Shown here: positions 16,369 through 24,865 of the stretch, piece by piece
How positions within the stretch are numbered: position 1 is the first letter of the stretch
Layout: every line of letters begins with the position of its first letter
Assembly: GCF_005280195.1 (NCBI RefSeq)
Contig: NZ_SZPR01000010.1
Span: 495,888-559,887 of the forward strand
Reading direction: 5' to 3'
From: Streptomyces galbus
Lineage (GTDB): Bacteria; Actinomycetota; Actinomycetes; Streptomycetales; Streptomycetaceae
Length of the DNA stretch: 64,000 nucleotides
Program-made: the position numbers and the translations under genes
The notes under the pieces: generated by a model
What the model was told of the DNA's origin: nothing
Databases searched by the model: none
Seen by the model: the letters and a program-made list of their open reading frames with translations, nothing else

Positions 16369-19359
16369 TCAACGACCGCGCTGGCGCAGCACCGAACCCG
16401 TGCGTCCCTTGACCACCTCGAGCTGGGCGTGGACCCGGCGCCGCAGGTCGGCCACGTGGCTGACGATGCCGACGCTGCGGTCGCGTTCGCGCAGCGCGTC
16501 GAGGACGTCGAGCACGTCGTCCAGCGTCTGGTCGTCGAGGCTGCCGAACCCCTCGTCGATGAACAGCGTGTCCAGCCGCACCCCGCCCGCCTCGTCGGTG
16601 ACCACGTCGGCGAGGCCCAGCGCGAGGGCGAGGGACACGAAGAACGTCTCCCCGCCGGACAGGGTGGCGGTGTCCCGCTCCCGCCCGGTCCAGGCGTCCA
16701 CCACGTGCAGTCCCAGGCCGCTGCGGCCGCGGCCGGTGCGGTCGTCGGAGTGGACGAGCGTGTAGCGGCCCGCCGACATGCGGTGCAGCCGCGCGGTGGC
16801 GGCGGCCGCCACCTGCTCCAGGCGGGCGGCGAGGACGTACGACTCCAGCCGCATCTTCCGCTCGTTGTCGGCGGAGGTGCCCGCGGTGAGCCCGGCCAGG
16901 CGGGCCACCCGGTCGTACTCCTCGCGCAGCGGCGCCAGCCGCTGCGCACCGGTCGCCGCGCGCGCGGACAGGCGGTCGAGCTCGGCGCAGCGGCGGGCGG
17001 CGGCGTCCTGGGCGGAGGCGGCCCGGCGCAGCCGCTCGCCGGCGGCCCGGGCGGCGTCCTCGGCCGCGGCGAGGTCGGCGGGCGGGCGCTGGGCGGCGGC
17101 CGTGGTGTCGGCCTCGGCGAGCACGGCCCGCACCGCGGCCTCCTCGGCCTGCCAGGCGTCCAGGCGGCGTTGCAGCTCGCGGTGGGCGGCGTCGTCGAGG
17201 AGGGCGTCGGCGGCGGCCTGCGGGGTGTCGAACCCGGCCCGGAAGGCCGCCTCGTCGAGGCGGCCGTCGGCGGCCTTGAGGCGCTCGGCGGCCTCCTCCG
17301 CGGCCCGGGCGGCGTCAGCGGCCTCGGTGAGCCGTGCCGCCCGGCGCTCCAGGTGCGCGGCCCGGGCGGCCACGCTCTCCGCGTCGCCGCGGGCCTGGGC
17401 CAGCTCGGACTCCAGGGCCGTGCGCTCCTCGTCGAGCGCCTCGCGCCGGGAGCCGCGGGACGCGGAGCGCACGGCCGCCTCCTGCCGCAGTGCGGTGCGC
17501 CGTTCGCGCTCCTGCTCGGCGCGGCGCAGCTCCTCGCTCGCGGTGTGCAGGTCGGCGGCCGCGTCCCGGGCCCGGGCGTACCGCGACTGCAGTTCCTCGA
17601 CGGCGGACGCCAGCCGGTCGGTGGGCTCGTCGCCCGCCTCGGCCTCGGCGGCGGCCAGCGCGCGCTGGACGGTGGAGAGGTGCTGCTCGGCCTCGTCGTG
17701 CGCGGCCTCGGCCTCTTGGTGGGCGGCGAGCGCCTGCTCCTCGGCCTCCCGGTCGACGTGTCCGGCGTCCTTGCGGGCGGGGGCGGGGTGTTCGGTCGCG
17801 CCGCAGACCGCGCAGGGCTCGCCGTCCTGCAGGCGGGCGGCGAGCTCGGCGGCGATGCCGTTGAGCCGGAGCTCCCGCACCCGGAGCCAGTGCTCCTTGG
17901 CCTCCAGCACCCGCTCCCGCGCGTGGCGCTCCCGCGCGGCGGTGTCCTCGGTGTCGCGGGCGAGCTGGTCGCGCAGCCGGGCGGCGGCCAGGCGCCGCTG
18001 TGCGGGCTCGCGCTGGGCGGCGTGCTGCTCGGCCCGGGTCGCCGCCTCCTGGGCGACCGCGATCCGGTCCTGGAGGGCGGCCCGGGTCTCCTCCCACCCG
18101 GCGAGCCAGGCGTCCGCCTCCTCCACGACCTCCTGGTCGGCCCGCTCCTGCCGCTCCAGGTCGGCGCGCTCGGCGGACAGGTCGGCGAGCCGGCGCTCGG
18201 CGCGGCGGGCCGCCTCCAGTGCGCCCAGCTCCTCGGCGGCCCGGCGGGCGGCGGCGGCGAGCCCGGCGGCGCCCGCGTCCGCGAACCGTTCGGGCAGCCG
18301 GGCCCGCGCGCGGGCGTCCGCCTCGGCGGCGCGGCGGTGCTCCGCGTCGGCGGCCTGGCGCAGCTCCAGCGCCGGGGCCACCGCCTCCGCCTTGCGGGCC
18401 CGCCGCATGCGCTCCTGCGCCTCCTCGTGGGCGCCCGCGCGGTCCTGGAGCCGGGCGGCCCGCTCCCGCGCCTCGCCGAACCGGCGTTGCAGCCGGGCCA
18501 GTTCGCGGGCCTCGGCCAGCTCCCGCTCGGCGGCGGCCTGGGCGGACTCGGCGGCCAGGCGCCCGCAGTGGGCGACGGTGAGCTGCTCGCGCGCGGTGCT
18601 GCGGGCGATCGCGGCGGCGGTCAGCACGGCCTCGGCCAGGCCGGGTTCGCCGGGCGCGAGGTCGGGCAGCTCCATGGCGTGGCCGGCCGCCTGCTGCATG
18701 CGGTGCGCGTCGGCGAGGAGGTCGGCGTCGCCCTCCCGCACGCGTGCCTCGGTGGTGCGGCGGCGCTCGGCGAGGCGCTTCTCCACCTCGGCGAAGCGCT
18801 GGGTGTCGAACAGGCGGCCGAGGAGGCGTCCGCGGGCCTCGGCGTCGGCGCGCAGGAACCGCGCGAAGTCGCCCTGCGGCAACAGGACGACCTGGCAGAA
18901 CTGCTCGCGGCTCATGCCGAGGAGCTGGGTGATCTCCTCGGCGACCTCCTGGTGGGAGCGGCTGAGGTCCTTCCAGGCGCCGGCCACCGGGTCGTACTCG
19001 CGCAGCCAGGTCTGGGCCTTGTCGAGGGTGGTGCCGGTGCCGCGCTTCTTGGGGCGCTCCCAGGGCGGCTGCCGGGTGATCTCCAGCCGGCGTCCGGCGA
19101 CGGTCAGGTCGAGGGTGACCTCGGTGCGGGTGCCGGGGGCGGCGTGGTCGCTGCGCAGGGCGAGCCCCTGGCCGCTCTGGCGGGCGCCGGGCACCGAGCC
19201 GTACAGCGCGTAGCACACGGCGTCGAGCACGGAGGTCTTGCCGGCGCCGGTGGGGCCGTGCAGCAGGAAGAGCCCGGCGGCGGACAGCTCGGCGAAGTCG
19301 ACGCTCTGGGCGGCCCCGAAGGGCCCGAAGGCGGTCAGGTCGAGGCGGTGGAGTCTCAC
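16369..19359 (-). CDS. sbcC: Nuclease SbcCD subunit C (SMC-like ATPase)
   Basis: A protein of about 996 residues acting in double-strand-break and hairpin processing with SbcD. The N-terminal ATPase half contains Walker A GPTGAGKTSVLDA near residue 35. A very long Ala/Glu/Arg-rich coiled coil follows, interrupted near residue 515 by a zinc hook (CAVCGATEHP). The C-terminal half carries the ABC signature LSGGETFFVSLALALGLAD and Walker B DTLFIDEGFGSLD. The GTG start at 19359 overlaps the sbcD stop by 4 bases (GTGA), showing translational coupling. The frame stays open far upstream, but that part is sbcD in another frame. Confidence 0.93.
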   Translation of the reverse strand: MRLHRLDLTAFGPFGAAQSVDFAELSAAGLFLLHGPTGAGKTSVLDAVCYALYGSVPGARQSGQGLALRSDHAAPGTRTEVTLDLTVAGRRLEITRQPPWERPKKRGTGTTLDKAQTWLREYDPVAGAWKDLSRSHQEVAEEITQLLGMSREQFCQVVLLPQGDFARFLRADAEARGRLLGRLFDTQRFAEVEKRLAERRRTTEARVREGDADLLADAHRMQQAAGHAMELPDLAPGEPGLAEAVLTAAAIARSTAREQLTVAHCGRLAAESAQAAAERELAEARELARLQRRFGEARERAARLQDRAGAHEEAQERMRRARKAEAVAPALELRQAADAEHRRAAEADARARARLPERFADAGAAGLAAAARRAAEELGALEAARRAERRLADLSAERADLERQERADQEVVEEADAWLAGWEETRAALQDRIAVAQEAATRAEQHAAQREPAQRRLAAARLRDQLARDTEDTAARERHARERVLEAKEHWLRVRELRLNGIAAELAARLQDGEPCAVCGATEHPAPARKDAGHVDREAEEQALAAHQEAEAAHDEAEQHLSTVQRALAAAEAEAGDEPTDRLASAVEELQSRYARARDAAADLHTASEELRRAEQERERRTALRQEAAVRSASRGSRREALDEERTALESELAQARGDAESVAARAAHLERRAARLTEAADAARAAEEAAERLKAADGRLDEAAFRAGFDTPQAAADALLDDAAHRELQRRLDAWQAEEAAVRAVLAEADTTAAAQRPPADLAAAEDAARAAGERLRRAASAQDAAARRCAELDRLSARAATGAQRLAPLREEYDRVARLAGLTAGTSADNERKMRLESYVLAARLEQVAAAATARLHRMSAGRYTLVHSDDRTGRGRSGLGLHVVDAWTGRERDTATLSGGETFFVSLALALGLADVVTDEAGGVRLDTLFIDEGFGSLDDQTLDDVLDVLDALRERDRSVGIVSHVADLRRRVHAQLEVVKGRTGSVLRQRGR

Positions 19360-20519
19360 CGGGCCACCTCCCGCACGGCCGTGTCCGCGCGCACGGCGTC
19401 GAACGCCTCGCGCAGCACCGCGCGTTCGTCGTCGTCGGGTCCGCTGCCGCGGACGTGGGCGACGAAGTCCTCGGCGACCTGCTGGTCGTCGCGGTCGGCG
19501 AGGCGGCCGGCGTAGCTGCCGCCGGGGTCGTCGGGGGCGCGCTCCGGGGCGAAGGCGAGGCTGAGGGCGTGCGGGAAGCGCTCGGTGAGGCGGGCCATGG
19601 GGTCGGCCGGGCGCACGGCGTCGGTGAGGGTCGCCTCGACCCACGCGTCCTCGTGGCGCGCCAGGCCGGGGTCGGCGAGCAGGTCCTCCAGCGTCCCGCG
19701 CAGCCGGGCCAGCGGGCGCGGCACCGGGCAGTCGACGCGCTCGGCGGTGACCGCGCCGTCGGCGGCCAGGTCGACCAGCCACATGCTCTTGCGGTGGTCG
19801 GCCTCGGAGAAGGAGTACGCGAGCGGGGAGCCGGAGTAGCGCACGCGCTCGGTGAGCGTCTGGCAGCCGTGCAGGTGGCCCAGCGCCACGTAGTCCACGC
19901 CGTCGAAGACCCCGGCGGGGACGGACGCCACGCCGCCGACGGTGATGTCCCGTTCGCTGTCGCTGGCCTCGCCGCCGGTGACGAAGGCGTGGGCGAGGAC
20001 GACGGAGCGGGTGCCGGGGGCGCGGGCGGCGAGGTCGGCGCGCACCCGGTCCATGGCGGCGGCGAGCACCGCCTCGTGGCTCGGCCGTTCGACGCCGAAC
20101 TCGTCCTTGACCAGGGCGGGTTCGAGGTAGGGCAGGCCGTAGAAGGCGACGTCGCCGTGGGCGTCGGCGAGCACCACGGGGGTGCCGGCCGCGGCGGGGT
20201 CGGTGCGCAGGTGGATGCCGGCGCGGTCGATGAGGCCCGCGCCCACGCCGAGGCGGCGGGCCGAGTCGTGGTTGCCGGAGATCATCACCGTGGGCACACC
20301 GAGGTCCGCGAGGCGGTGCAGGGCGTCGTCGAACAGCTCGACCGCGGCGAGCGGCGGGACGGCGCGGTCGTACACGTCTCCCGACACGACCACCGCGTCG
20401 ACCTCGCGCTCGCGCGCGGTCGCGACGAGGTGACCGATGAACTCGGCCTGGGCCCCGAGCAGGTTCACCCGGTGGAACGCCCGGCCGAGATGCCAGTCAG
20501 AAGTGTGCAGCAGCCTCAT
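19356..20519 (-). CDS. sbcD: Nuclease SbcCD subunit D (Mre11-like exonuclease)
   Basis: A 387-residue calcineurin-like phosphoesterase. The metal-binding motifs appear in order: LHTSDWHLGR (residues 4-13), VVVSGDVYDRA, MISGNHDSARR, VLAHAFV and LGHLHGCQ. With SbcC it forms the Mre11-Rad50-type complex that opens hairpins and trims blocked ends in an ATP-dependent, manganese-using reaction. ATG 20519 starts MRLLHTSDWHL and is preceded at 8 bases by TAGTCT, so the sbcDC transcript may be leaderless. The gene is the first of a two-gene operon. Confidence 0.92.
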   Translation of the reverse strand: MRLLHTSDWHLGRAFHRVNLLGAQAEFIGHLVATAREREVDAVVVSGDVYDRAVPPLAAVELFDDALHRLADLGVPTVMISGNHDSARRLGVGAGLIDRAGIHLRTDPAAAGTPVVLADAHGDVAFYGLPYLEPALVKDEFGVERPSHEAVLAAAMDRVRADLAARAPGTRSVVLAHAFVTGGEASDSERDITVGGVASVPAGVFDGVDYVALGHLHGCQTLTERVRYSGSPLAYSFSEADHRKSMWLVDLAADGAVTAERVDCPVPRPLARLRGTLEDLLADPGLARHEDAWVEATLTDAVRPADPMARLTERFPHALSLAFAPERAPDDPGGSYAGRLADRDDQQVAEDFVAHVRGSGPDDDERAVLREAFDAVRADTAVREVAR

Positions 20520-20649
20520 GATCCCCGAGACTAACGGCCGGGTCTGACAGCACGGGTGGTTACTCCCGTTTCGGACCGTCATCACCGGTGACCACCGGGC
20601 CGGTTGAGCCTGGTTCGCCCCATCAAGACGGTTTGTCCGACCTGTCCGT

Positions 20650-21276
20650 TCAGGCGTCCCCGTACGCCTCCCCGCCCAGGTCGAGGCGGGCCGTCCCGGC
20701 GGTCGCGTCGGCGAGCCAGGCACGGAAGGCGTCCACGTCCGCGTCGGGCAGGCCGATCTCGATGGTCACGGCCTCGCCGTAGCGCACGTCCCGCACGGCG
20801 CGGCCGGTGGCGCGCAGGTCGTTCTGCACCTTCCCGGCGCGCTGGTGGTCGACGGTGACGGTGGCCAGCCGGAAGCGCCGGCGGGTGACGGTGCCGAGCG
20901 CGTCGACGGCCTCGCCGACGGCGCCGCCGTAGGCACGGATCAGGCCGCCCGCGCCCAGCTTGACCCCGCCGAAGTACCGGGTGACCACGGCGACGACGTA
21001 CCGCATGTCACGGCGCAGCAGCATCTGCAGCATGGGCACGCCCGCGGTGCCGCCCGGTTCGCCGTCGTCGCTCGCCTTCTGCACCGACGCGTGGGCGCCG
21101 ATGACGTAGGCCCAGCAGTTGTGGTTGGCGTCCGGATGCTCCTTGCGGACCGCGGCGACGAACTCCTGCGCCTCCCGCTCGGTGGCGGCGGGGGCGAGCG
21201 CGCACAGGAAGCGCGAACGGTTCACCTCGGTCTCGTGCACGCCCGCGTGGGCGACCGTGCGGTACTGGTCCTGCAT
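20650..21276 (-). CDS. YigZ/IMPACT-family protein
   Basis: A 208-residue protein with the UPF0029/IMPACT N-terminal domain (NRSRFLCALAPAATEREAQEFV, then the signature RYFGGVKLGAGGLIRAYGGAV) and the shorter C-terminal ferredoxin-like domain. DANHNCWAYVIG and SDDGEPGGTAG are also typical. Members are thought to act near translation or proline metabolism, but the function is not settled. ATG 21276 is preceded at exactly 6 bases by TAGGCT, consistent with a leaderless mRNA. It is a single-gene unit next to sbcD. Confidence 0.88.
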   Translation of the reverse strand: MQDQYRTVAHAGVHETEVNRSRFLCALAPAATEREAQEFVAAVRKEHPDANHNCWAYVIGAHASVQKASDDGEPGGTAGVPMLQMLLRRDMRYVVAVVTRYFGGVKLGAGGLIRAYGGAVGEAVDALGTVTRRRFRLATVTVDHQRAGKVQNDLRATGRAVRDVRYGEAVTIEIGLPDADVDAFRAWLADATAGTARLDLGGEAYGDA

Positions 21277-21285
21277 CGGACCAGC

Positions 21286-21855
21286 CTATGCGGTGCCCCC
21301 GCCCTCCCCCGCCCCGCCCTTCCCGCCGCGCGGCACGGCCGTCCAGGTCAGCAGGGCCGTGCCCGGCGCCAGGGACCGCCAGGTGGGGGCGGGCCGGGTC
21401 AGCACCGCGAGCGCCGAGGTGGGGAACTCGGCGCGGATCCTGGGCAGCGTGTCGTCGAGGGCGTCACCGGCGAGGGCGTGGACCAGGTCCTCCAGGCCCG
21501 GGTTGTGGCCGACCAGGAGCAGGGTCTCCACCTCCGGCGGGGCCTCGTGCACCACCCGCAGCAGCGCGGGGACGCCGGCCGCGTACAGGCGCTCGTCGTA
21601 GCGGACCGGCGGCGGGCTGCCCCACTGCGCCGAGGCCAGCTCCCACGTCGCGCGGGCCCGCCGCGCGGTGGAGCACAGGGCGAGGTCCGGCAGGCAGCCG
21701 GCGCCGGCCAGGGCACGTCCCGCCGCGGGGGCGTCGCGCCGTCCCCGGGGGGCGAGCGGCCGCTCGTGGTCGGGCACGCCCTCGGGCCAGGCCGACTTGG
21801 CGTGCCGCAGCACGACCAGCCGCCGCAGGGGCCCCTCACCCGGGTCACCGGTCAC
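21286..21855 (-). CDS. SixA-like histidine phosphatase
   Basis: A 189-residue member of the phosphoglycerate-mutase-like superfamily. LVVLRHAKSAWPEG near residue 15 provides the phospho-accepting His and Arg; LLVGHNPGLEDL near residue 112 supplies the second catalytic His. ERPLAPRGRRDA is the usual SixA follow-on. Likely substrates are phosphohistidine proteins or small phosphate esters. The last 15 residues are Gly-rich. The GTG start at 21855 has GGAGG 9 bases upstream. It lies just downstream of the CysRS-like gene with a 21-base tandem repeat between them. Confidence 0.82.
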   Translation of the reverse strand: MTGDPGEGPLRRLVVLRHAKSAWPEGVPDHERPLAPRGRRDAPAAGRALAGAGCLPDLALCSTARRARATWELASAQWGSPPPVRYDERLYAAGVPALLRVVHEAPPEVETLLLVGHNPGLEDLVHALAGDALDDTLPRIRAEFPTSALAVLTRPAPTWRSLAPGTALLTWTAVPRGGKGGAGEGGGTA

Positions 21856-21870
21856 GTACGGCCCCCTCCC

Positions 21871-21928
21871 TCACGCGTGCGTGCCGCGTCCTCACGCGTG
21901 CGTGCCGCGTCCTCACGCGTGCGTGCCG
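21871..21928. repeat. 21-base tandem repeat at the gene boundary
   Basis: The unit TCACGCGTGCGTGCCGCGTCC occurs twice perfectly (21871-21891, 21892-21912) and a third time for its first 16 bases (21913-21928). The third copy forms the 3' end of the CysRS-like gene; the other two lie in the spacer before the SixA-like gene. Confidence 0.85.
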
Positions 21929-22695
21929 ATCTCCCGGGTGAGTTCGAGCCCGAGGAGACGGTCGGCGTAGGCGTACGTCTCGAAGCGGGCGCCGGGCGGC
22001 AGGTCCGGGTCCTCCTCGACCTCGCGCAGGACACGCAGCACCTCCGGCACGTCCAGGTCGTCCTCCCAGGCCGCGCGCAGCCGTCCGCGCAGCGCTTCGG
22101 GGACCGGCCGTGAGGGCAGCCGCGCCCAGTCGGCCACCGCCCGCCGCCAGCGCCCGAGGGTGTCGCCCGCCGCGCCGAGGGCCGCGGCGTCGAGCCGGAC
22201 GGGCCCGTCACGGCGCCCGGACAGCAGGGCGAGCCGCAGGGTGGCGGGGTCGTCGCCGTCGACCACTCCGGCCCGCGCCCCGTCTTGCACGTCGACACCG
22301 GCCCCTCCTACCGGCGTCCCGTCCGGCACGTCGACACCGGCCACCTCCACCAGGACCCCGTCCGGTACGTCCGCGCCGGCCGGTGCCACGTGCAGGGCCC
22401 GGGCCCCGCCGAGGCCTGCCGCGGCGTCCCCGGCGCCCCCGGTGTCCTCGAAGGGGCGGATGCCGAGGGCCGCCGCGGCGGCGCGCAGGCCGGCCCGCTC
22501 GTGGTCCCCCGCGAGCAGCGTCCACACGGGTGTCCCGTCGAGTTCCAGCGCCCGGACGAGCACGTCGGCGACGAGCAGCACGCGCAGCGCGTCGGCGCCC
22601 TGGCCCGGGGCGTGGACCTCGACGCGGGTCAGGCCGCGGCGGACGGGGGCGGCGGGAACGGGGTGCCCGGTGCGGGCGTCAGTGATGCGGAGCAC
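21913..22695 (-). CDS. Degenerate cysteinyl-tRNA synthetase-like protein
   Basis: A protein of about 260 residues. The opening LRITDARTG, the helix ALRVLLVADVLVRALEL, the following strand and LRAAAAALGI have the order and spacing of the CysRS/MshC catalytic start. The C-terminal LRAAWEDDLDVPEVLRVLREV resembles the CysRS helical region. The zinc Cys ligands, HIGH and KMSKS are all absent, so it should not activate cysteine. Between the halves are three 13-residue repeats (22258-22374). GTG 22695 was chosen because TACGCT lies exactly 6 bases upstream; the longer frame to 22893 reads as non-coding. The role is unknown. Confidence 0.6.
   Translation of the reverse strand: MLRITDARTGHPVPAAPVRRGLTRVEVHAPGQGADALRVLLVADVLVRALELDGTPVWTLLAGDHERAGLRAAAAALGIRPFEDTGGAGDAAAGLGGARALHVAPAGADVPDGVLVEVAGVDVPDGTPVGGAGVDVQDGARAGVVDGDDPATLRLALLSGRRDGPVRLDAAALGAAGDTLGRWRRAVADWARLPSRPVPEALRGRLRAAWEDDLDVPEVLRVLREVEEDPDLPPGARFETYAYADRLLGLELTREIGTHA
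22258..22374 (-). repeat. Three 39-base (13-residue) in-frame repeats
   Basis: The units read ADVPDGVLVEVAG, VDVPDGTPVGGAG and VDVQDGARAGVVD in the CysRS-like protein. The 39-base period is visible in DNA as GTCGAC at 22291 and 22330 and a variant at 22369. It looks like recent tandem duplication in a surface loop. Confidence 0.75.
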
Positions 22696-22887
22696 GGCCC
22701 GAGCGTAGGCGCGCGGGCGTCGTCGCGCAGGTGGGGGCGAGCGTTCCGGACACGTGCACCGGCGCGAGCCGACGGAATCAGGGCCGCTCGAGCACGGTTG
22801 AGCGGGTAGGGGCGAAGAGATCTCTTCCCCCCACGGGCCGCGCACCGCGGGCCCGTGGTCCACCCGACGACCGACAGGAGGCCGGCC

Positions 22888-23298
22888 GTGCACCGCGACG
22901 ACGACGCGACGGTCCGCAAGATCCTCACCGACCTCGGCGACACCTGGGCCGTGGTCGGCCTGTCCACCAACCGCTCACGGGCCGCCTACGGCGTCGCCGA
23001 GGTGCTCCAGCGCCACGGCAAGCGGGTCGTGCCCGTCCACCCCAAGGCGGAGCCGGCCCACGGCGAGCAGGGGTACGCCTCCCTCGCCGACATCCCCTTC
23101 GACGTGGACGTCGTCGACGTGTTCGTCAACAGCGAGCTGGCAGGCGCCGTCGCGGACGAGGCGGTCGCCAAGGGCGCGAAGGCGGTGTGGTTCCAGCTCG
23201 GCGTCGTGGACGACGAGGCGTACGAGCGCACCCGCGCCGCGGGCCTGGACATGGTCATGGACCGCTGCCCGGCGATCGAGATCCCCCGGCTGGGCTGA
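22888..23298 (+). CDS. CoA-binding domain protein (YccU type)
   Basis: A 136-residue single-domain Rossmann protein. TWAVVGLSTNRSRAAYGVAEVL (residues 18-39) is the nucleotide/CoA loop; VVPVHPK, VDVVDVFVN and AVWFQLGVVDDEAYERTRAAG follow as in CoA_binding_2 proteins. The conserved Cys near the end (MDRCPAIEI) is present. Members bind CoA and are linked to thiol regulation, but the reaction is unknown. GTG 22888 has AGGAG 7 bases upstream. It is the only gene on its strand in this section, facing the ArsR gene. Confidence 0.85.
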   Translation: MHRDDDATVRKILTDLGDTWAVVGLSTNRSRAAYGVAEVLQRHGKRVVPVHPKAEPAHGEQGYASLADIPFDVDVVDVFVNSELAGAVADEAVAKGAKAVWFQLGVVDDEAYERTRAAGLDMVMDRCPAIEIPRLG

Positions 23299-23314
23299 TC
23301 GACGAGACACCCCC

Positions 23315-23674
23315 CTAGTCGTGCACCGGACTGTCCCCGAGCCGGTGGTCGGCGACGTTCAGTGCCTCGTCGACCAGCCTGCGCAGGTGTCCGTCGTGCA
23401 GTGCGTACACCACCCGGCGCCCCTCCTTGCGCGTGCTCACCAGGCCCGCGAGCCGCAGCCGGGCCAGGTGCTGGCTGACCGCAGGCCGGGCCGCCCCGCA
23501 CACCTCCGTGAGCGTCGTGACGTCGGCCTCGCCCCCGGCCAGGGCGTGCAGCAGGGTGAGGCGGGTGCGGTCGCCGAGCAGGGCGAGGATCTCCGCGGCG
23601 AGGGCGAAGTGCTCCTCGCCGGGAGTGGGTGGGTGCGCATCCGACGCGGTTGACGGGTGCGTGTGTGCGCTCAT
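23315..23674 (-). CDS. ArsR/SmtB-family metal-responsive repressor
   Basis: A 119-residue winged-helix repressor (ALLGDRTRLTLLHALAGGEADVTTL, then RPAVSQHLARLRLAGLV with the recognition helix). The last helix, LHDGHLRRLVDEALNVADH, keeps part of the alpha-5 zinc site of CzrA/SmtB (D-x-H and a final His), although the third ligand position is Val. The arsenic-type ELCVCDL motif is absent. ATG 23674 lies inside the inverted repeat 23662-23683, so the protein may repress itself. It is divergent from a zinc-type CDF exporter, the expected target. Confidence 0.82.
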   Translation of the reverse strand: MSAHTHPSTASDAHPPTPGEEHFALAAEILALLGDRTRLTLLHALAGGEADVTTLTEVCGAARPAVSQHLARLRLAGLVSTRKEGRRVVYALHDGHLRRLVDEALNVADHRLGDSPVHD

Positions 23675-23683
23675 ACGCACATA
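23662..23683. promoter_or_regulatory. Candidate ArsR operator spanning the repressor start codon
   Basis: TGTGTGCG (23662-23669) and CGCACATA (23676-23683) form an inverted repeat, 7 of 8 pairs, around 6 bases that include the ArsR ATG. The spacing suits an ArsR dimer site, and the CDF start codon lies 56 bases further on. Confidence 0.45.
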
Positions 23684-23738
23684 ATGGCGCCGTGGACGGG
23701 AAGCCGGCCACCACGGCGCGCACCGGAAGGGGACGGAC

Positions 23739-24833
23739 GTGAGCGAGCACCCCACCCATCGCCACGGCGACGGCGGACACCACGGGCACCCTCACGGGCC
23801 GCACCACCGGTCGCACCACCACGAGCCGCACGGGCGTCCCTCCTCACGGCCGGGCGCCCTCCACCGCCTCCGGCACCTGCTCACCCCGCACTCGCACGAC
23901 ACGGCCGACAAGGTCGACGCCGCGCTGGAGTCCTCGGCCCGCGGGATGCGCGCGCTGTGGGTTTCGCTGGCCGTGCTGGGCGTGACCGCGCTGGCGCAGG
24001 CCGCCGTCGTGGCGGTGTCCGGGTCGGTGGCGCTGCTCGGCGACACGGTGCACAACGCAGCGGACGCGCTGACCGCCCTACCGCTGGGCATCGCGTTCGT
24101 ACTGGGCCGGCGGGCGGCCACGCGCCGTTTCACCTACGGCTACGGGCGGGCCGAGGACCTGGCCGGGATCGTGATCGTGCTGACGATCGCCGCGTCGGCG
24201 CTCTTCGCCGGGTGGACGGCCGTCGAACGGCTCCTCGACCCGCGCCCGGTGGCGCACGTCGGGGCGGTCGCGGTGGCCGCGCTGGTCGGCTTCGCGGGCA
24301 ACGAGTGGGTGGCCCGGCACCGGATCCGGGTGGGCCGGGAGATCGGTTCGGCGGCGCTGGTCGCCGACGGACTGCACGCCCGCACCGACGGGTTCACCTC
24401 GCTCGCGGTGCTGGTGGGCGCGGGCGGCTCAGCGCTCGGCTGGCAACTCGCCGACCCGCTGGTGGGGTTGGCGATCACGGCGGCGATCGCCCTGGTGCTG
24501 CGGGACGCGGCGCGCGAGGTGGTCCGGCGGGTGATGGACGCGGTGGACCCGGCGCTCACGGAACGCGCCGAGCAGGCCCTGCGGGAGGTCCCCGGCGTGC
24601 GGGAGGTGGCCGAGCTGCGGCTGCGCTGGATCGGGCACCGGCTGCGCGCCGAGGTGGCGGTCGTGGTGGACGGCGAGGTGACGGTGCGTCAGGCGCACGC
24701 GGTCGCGGTGGACGCCGAACACGCCCTGCTGCACGCGGTACCGCGCCTGACGGCCGCCCTGGTGCACGCGGACCCCGCGCCGGTGCCGGGCGAGCGGGAT
24801 CCCCACCACACCTTGGCGCACCACACCCCCTAG
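23739..24833 (+). CDS. Cation diffusion facilitator (zinc-type) efflux transporter
   Basis: A 364-residue inner-membrane exporter with six predicted helices. The N-terminal 35 residues are a cytoplasmic His-rich segment. Transport-site motifs are GDTVHNAADAL in TM2 and ADGLHARTDGFTS in TM5; the His-Asp pattern favours zinc over manganese. The C-terminal ferredoxin-like domain (about 255-340) includes ELRLRWIGHRLRAEV. The GTG start at 23739 follows AAGGGGACG. It pairs with the divergent ArsR repressor as a metal-efflux module. The His-rich C-terminal tail (HHTLAHHT) may also bind metal. Confidence 0.9.
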   Translation: MSEHPTHRHGDGGHHGHPHGPHHRSHHHEPHGRPSSRPGALHRLRHLLTPHSHDTADKVDAALESSARGMRALWVSLAVLGVTALAQAAVVAVSGSVALLGDTVHNAADALTALPLGIAFVLGRRAATRRFTYGYGRAEDLAGIVIVLTIAASALFAGWTAVERLLDPRPVAHVGAVAVAALVGFAGNEWVARHRIRVGREIGSAALVADGLHARTDGFTSLAVLVGAGGSALGWQLADPLVGLAITAAIALVLRDAAREVVRRVMDAVDPALTERAEQALREVPGVREVAELRLRWIGHRLRAEVAVVVDGEVTVRQAHAVAVDAEHALLHAVPRLTAALVHADPAPVPGERDPHHTLAHHTP

Positions 24834-24865
24834 AACGCCCCCGGACGGTACCGGAGGAACGGACC

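Noticed and set aside
16429..19515. A 1028-codon frame opposite sbcC
   Set aside because: Gly/Leu/Val-rich shadow of the long Ala/Glu/Arg coiled coil; sbcC has all ATPase motifs.
21871..21928. Possible CRISPR repeats
   Set aside because: The copies are directly adjacent with no spacers, and no cas genes are present.
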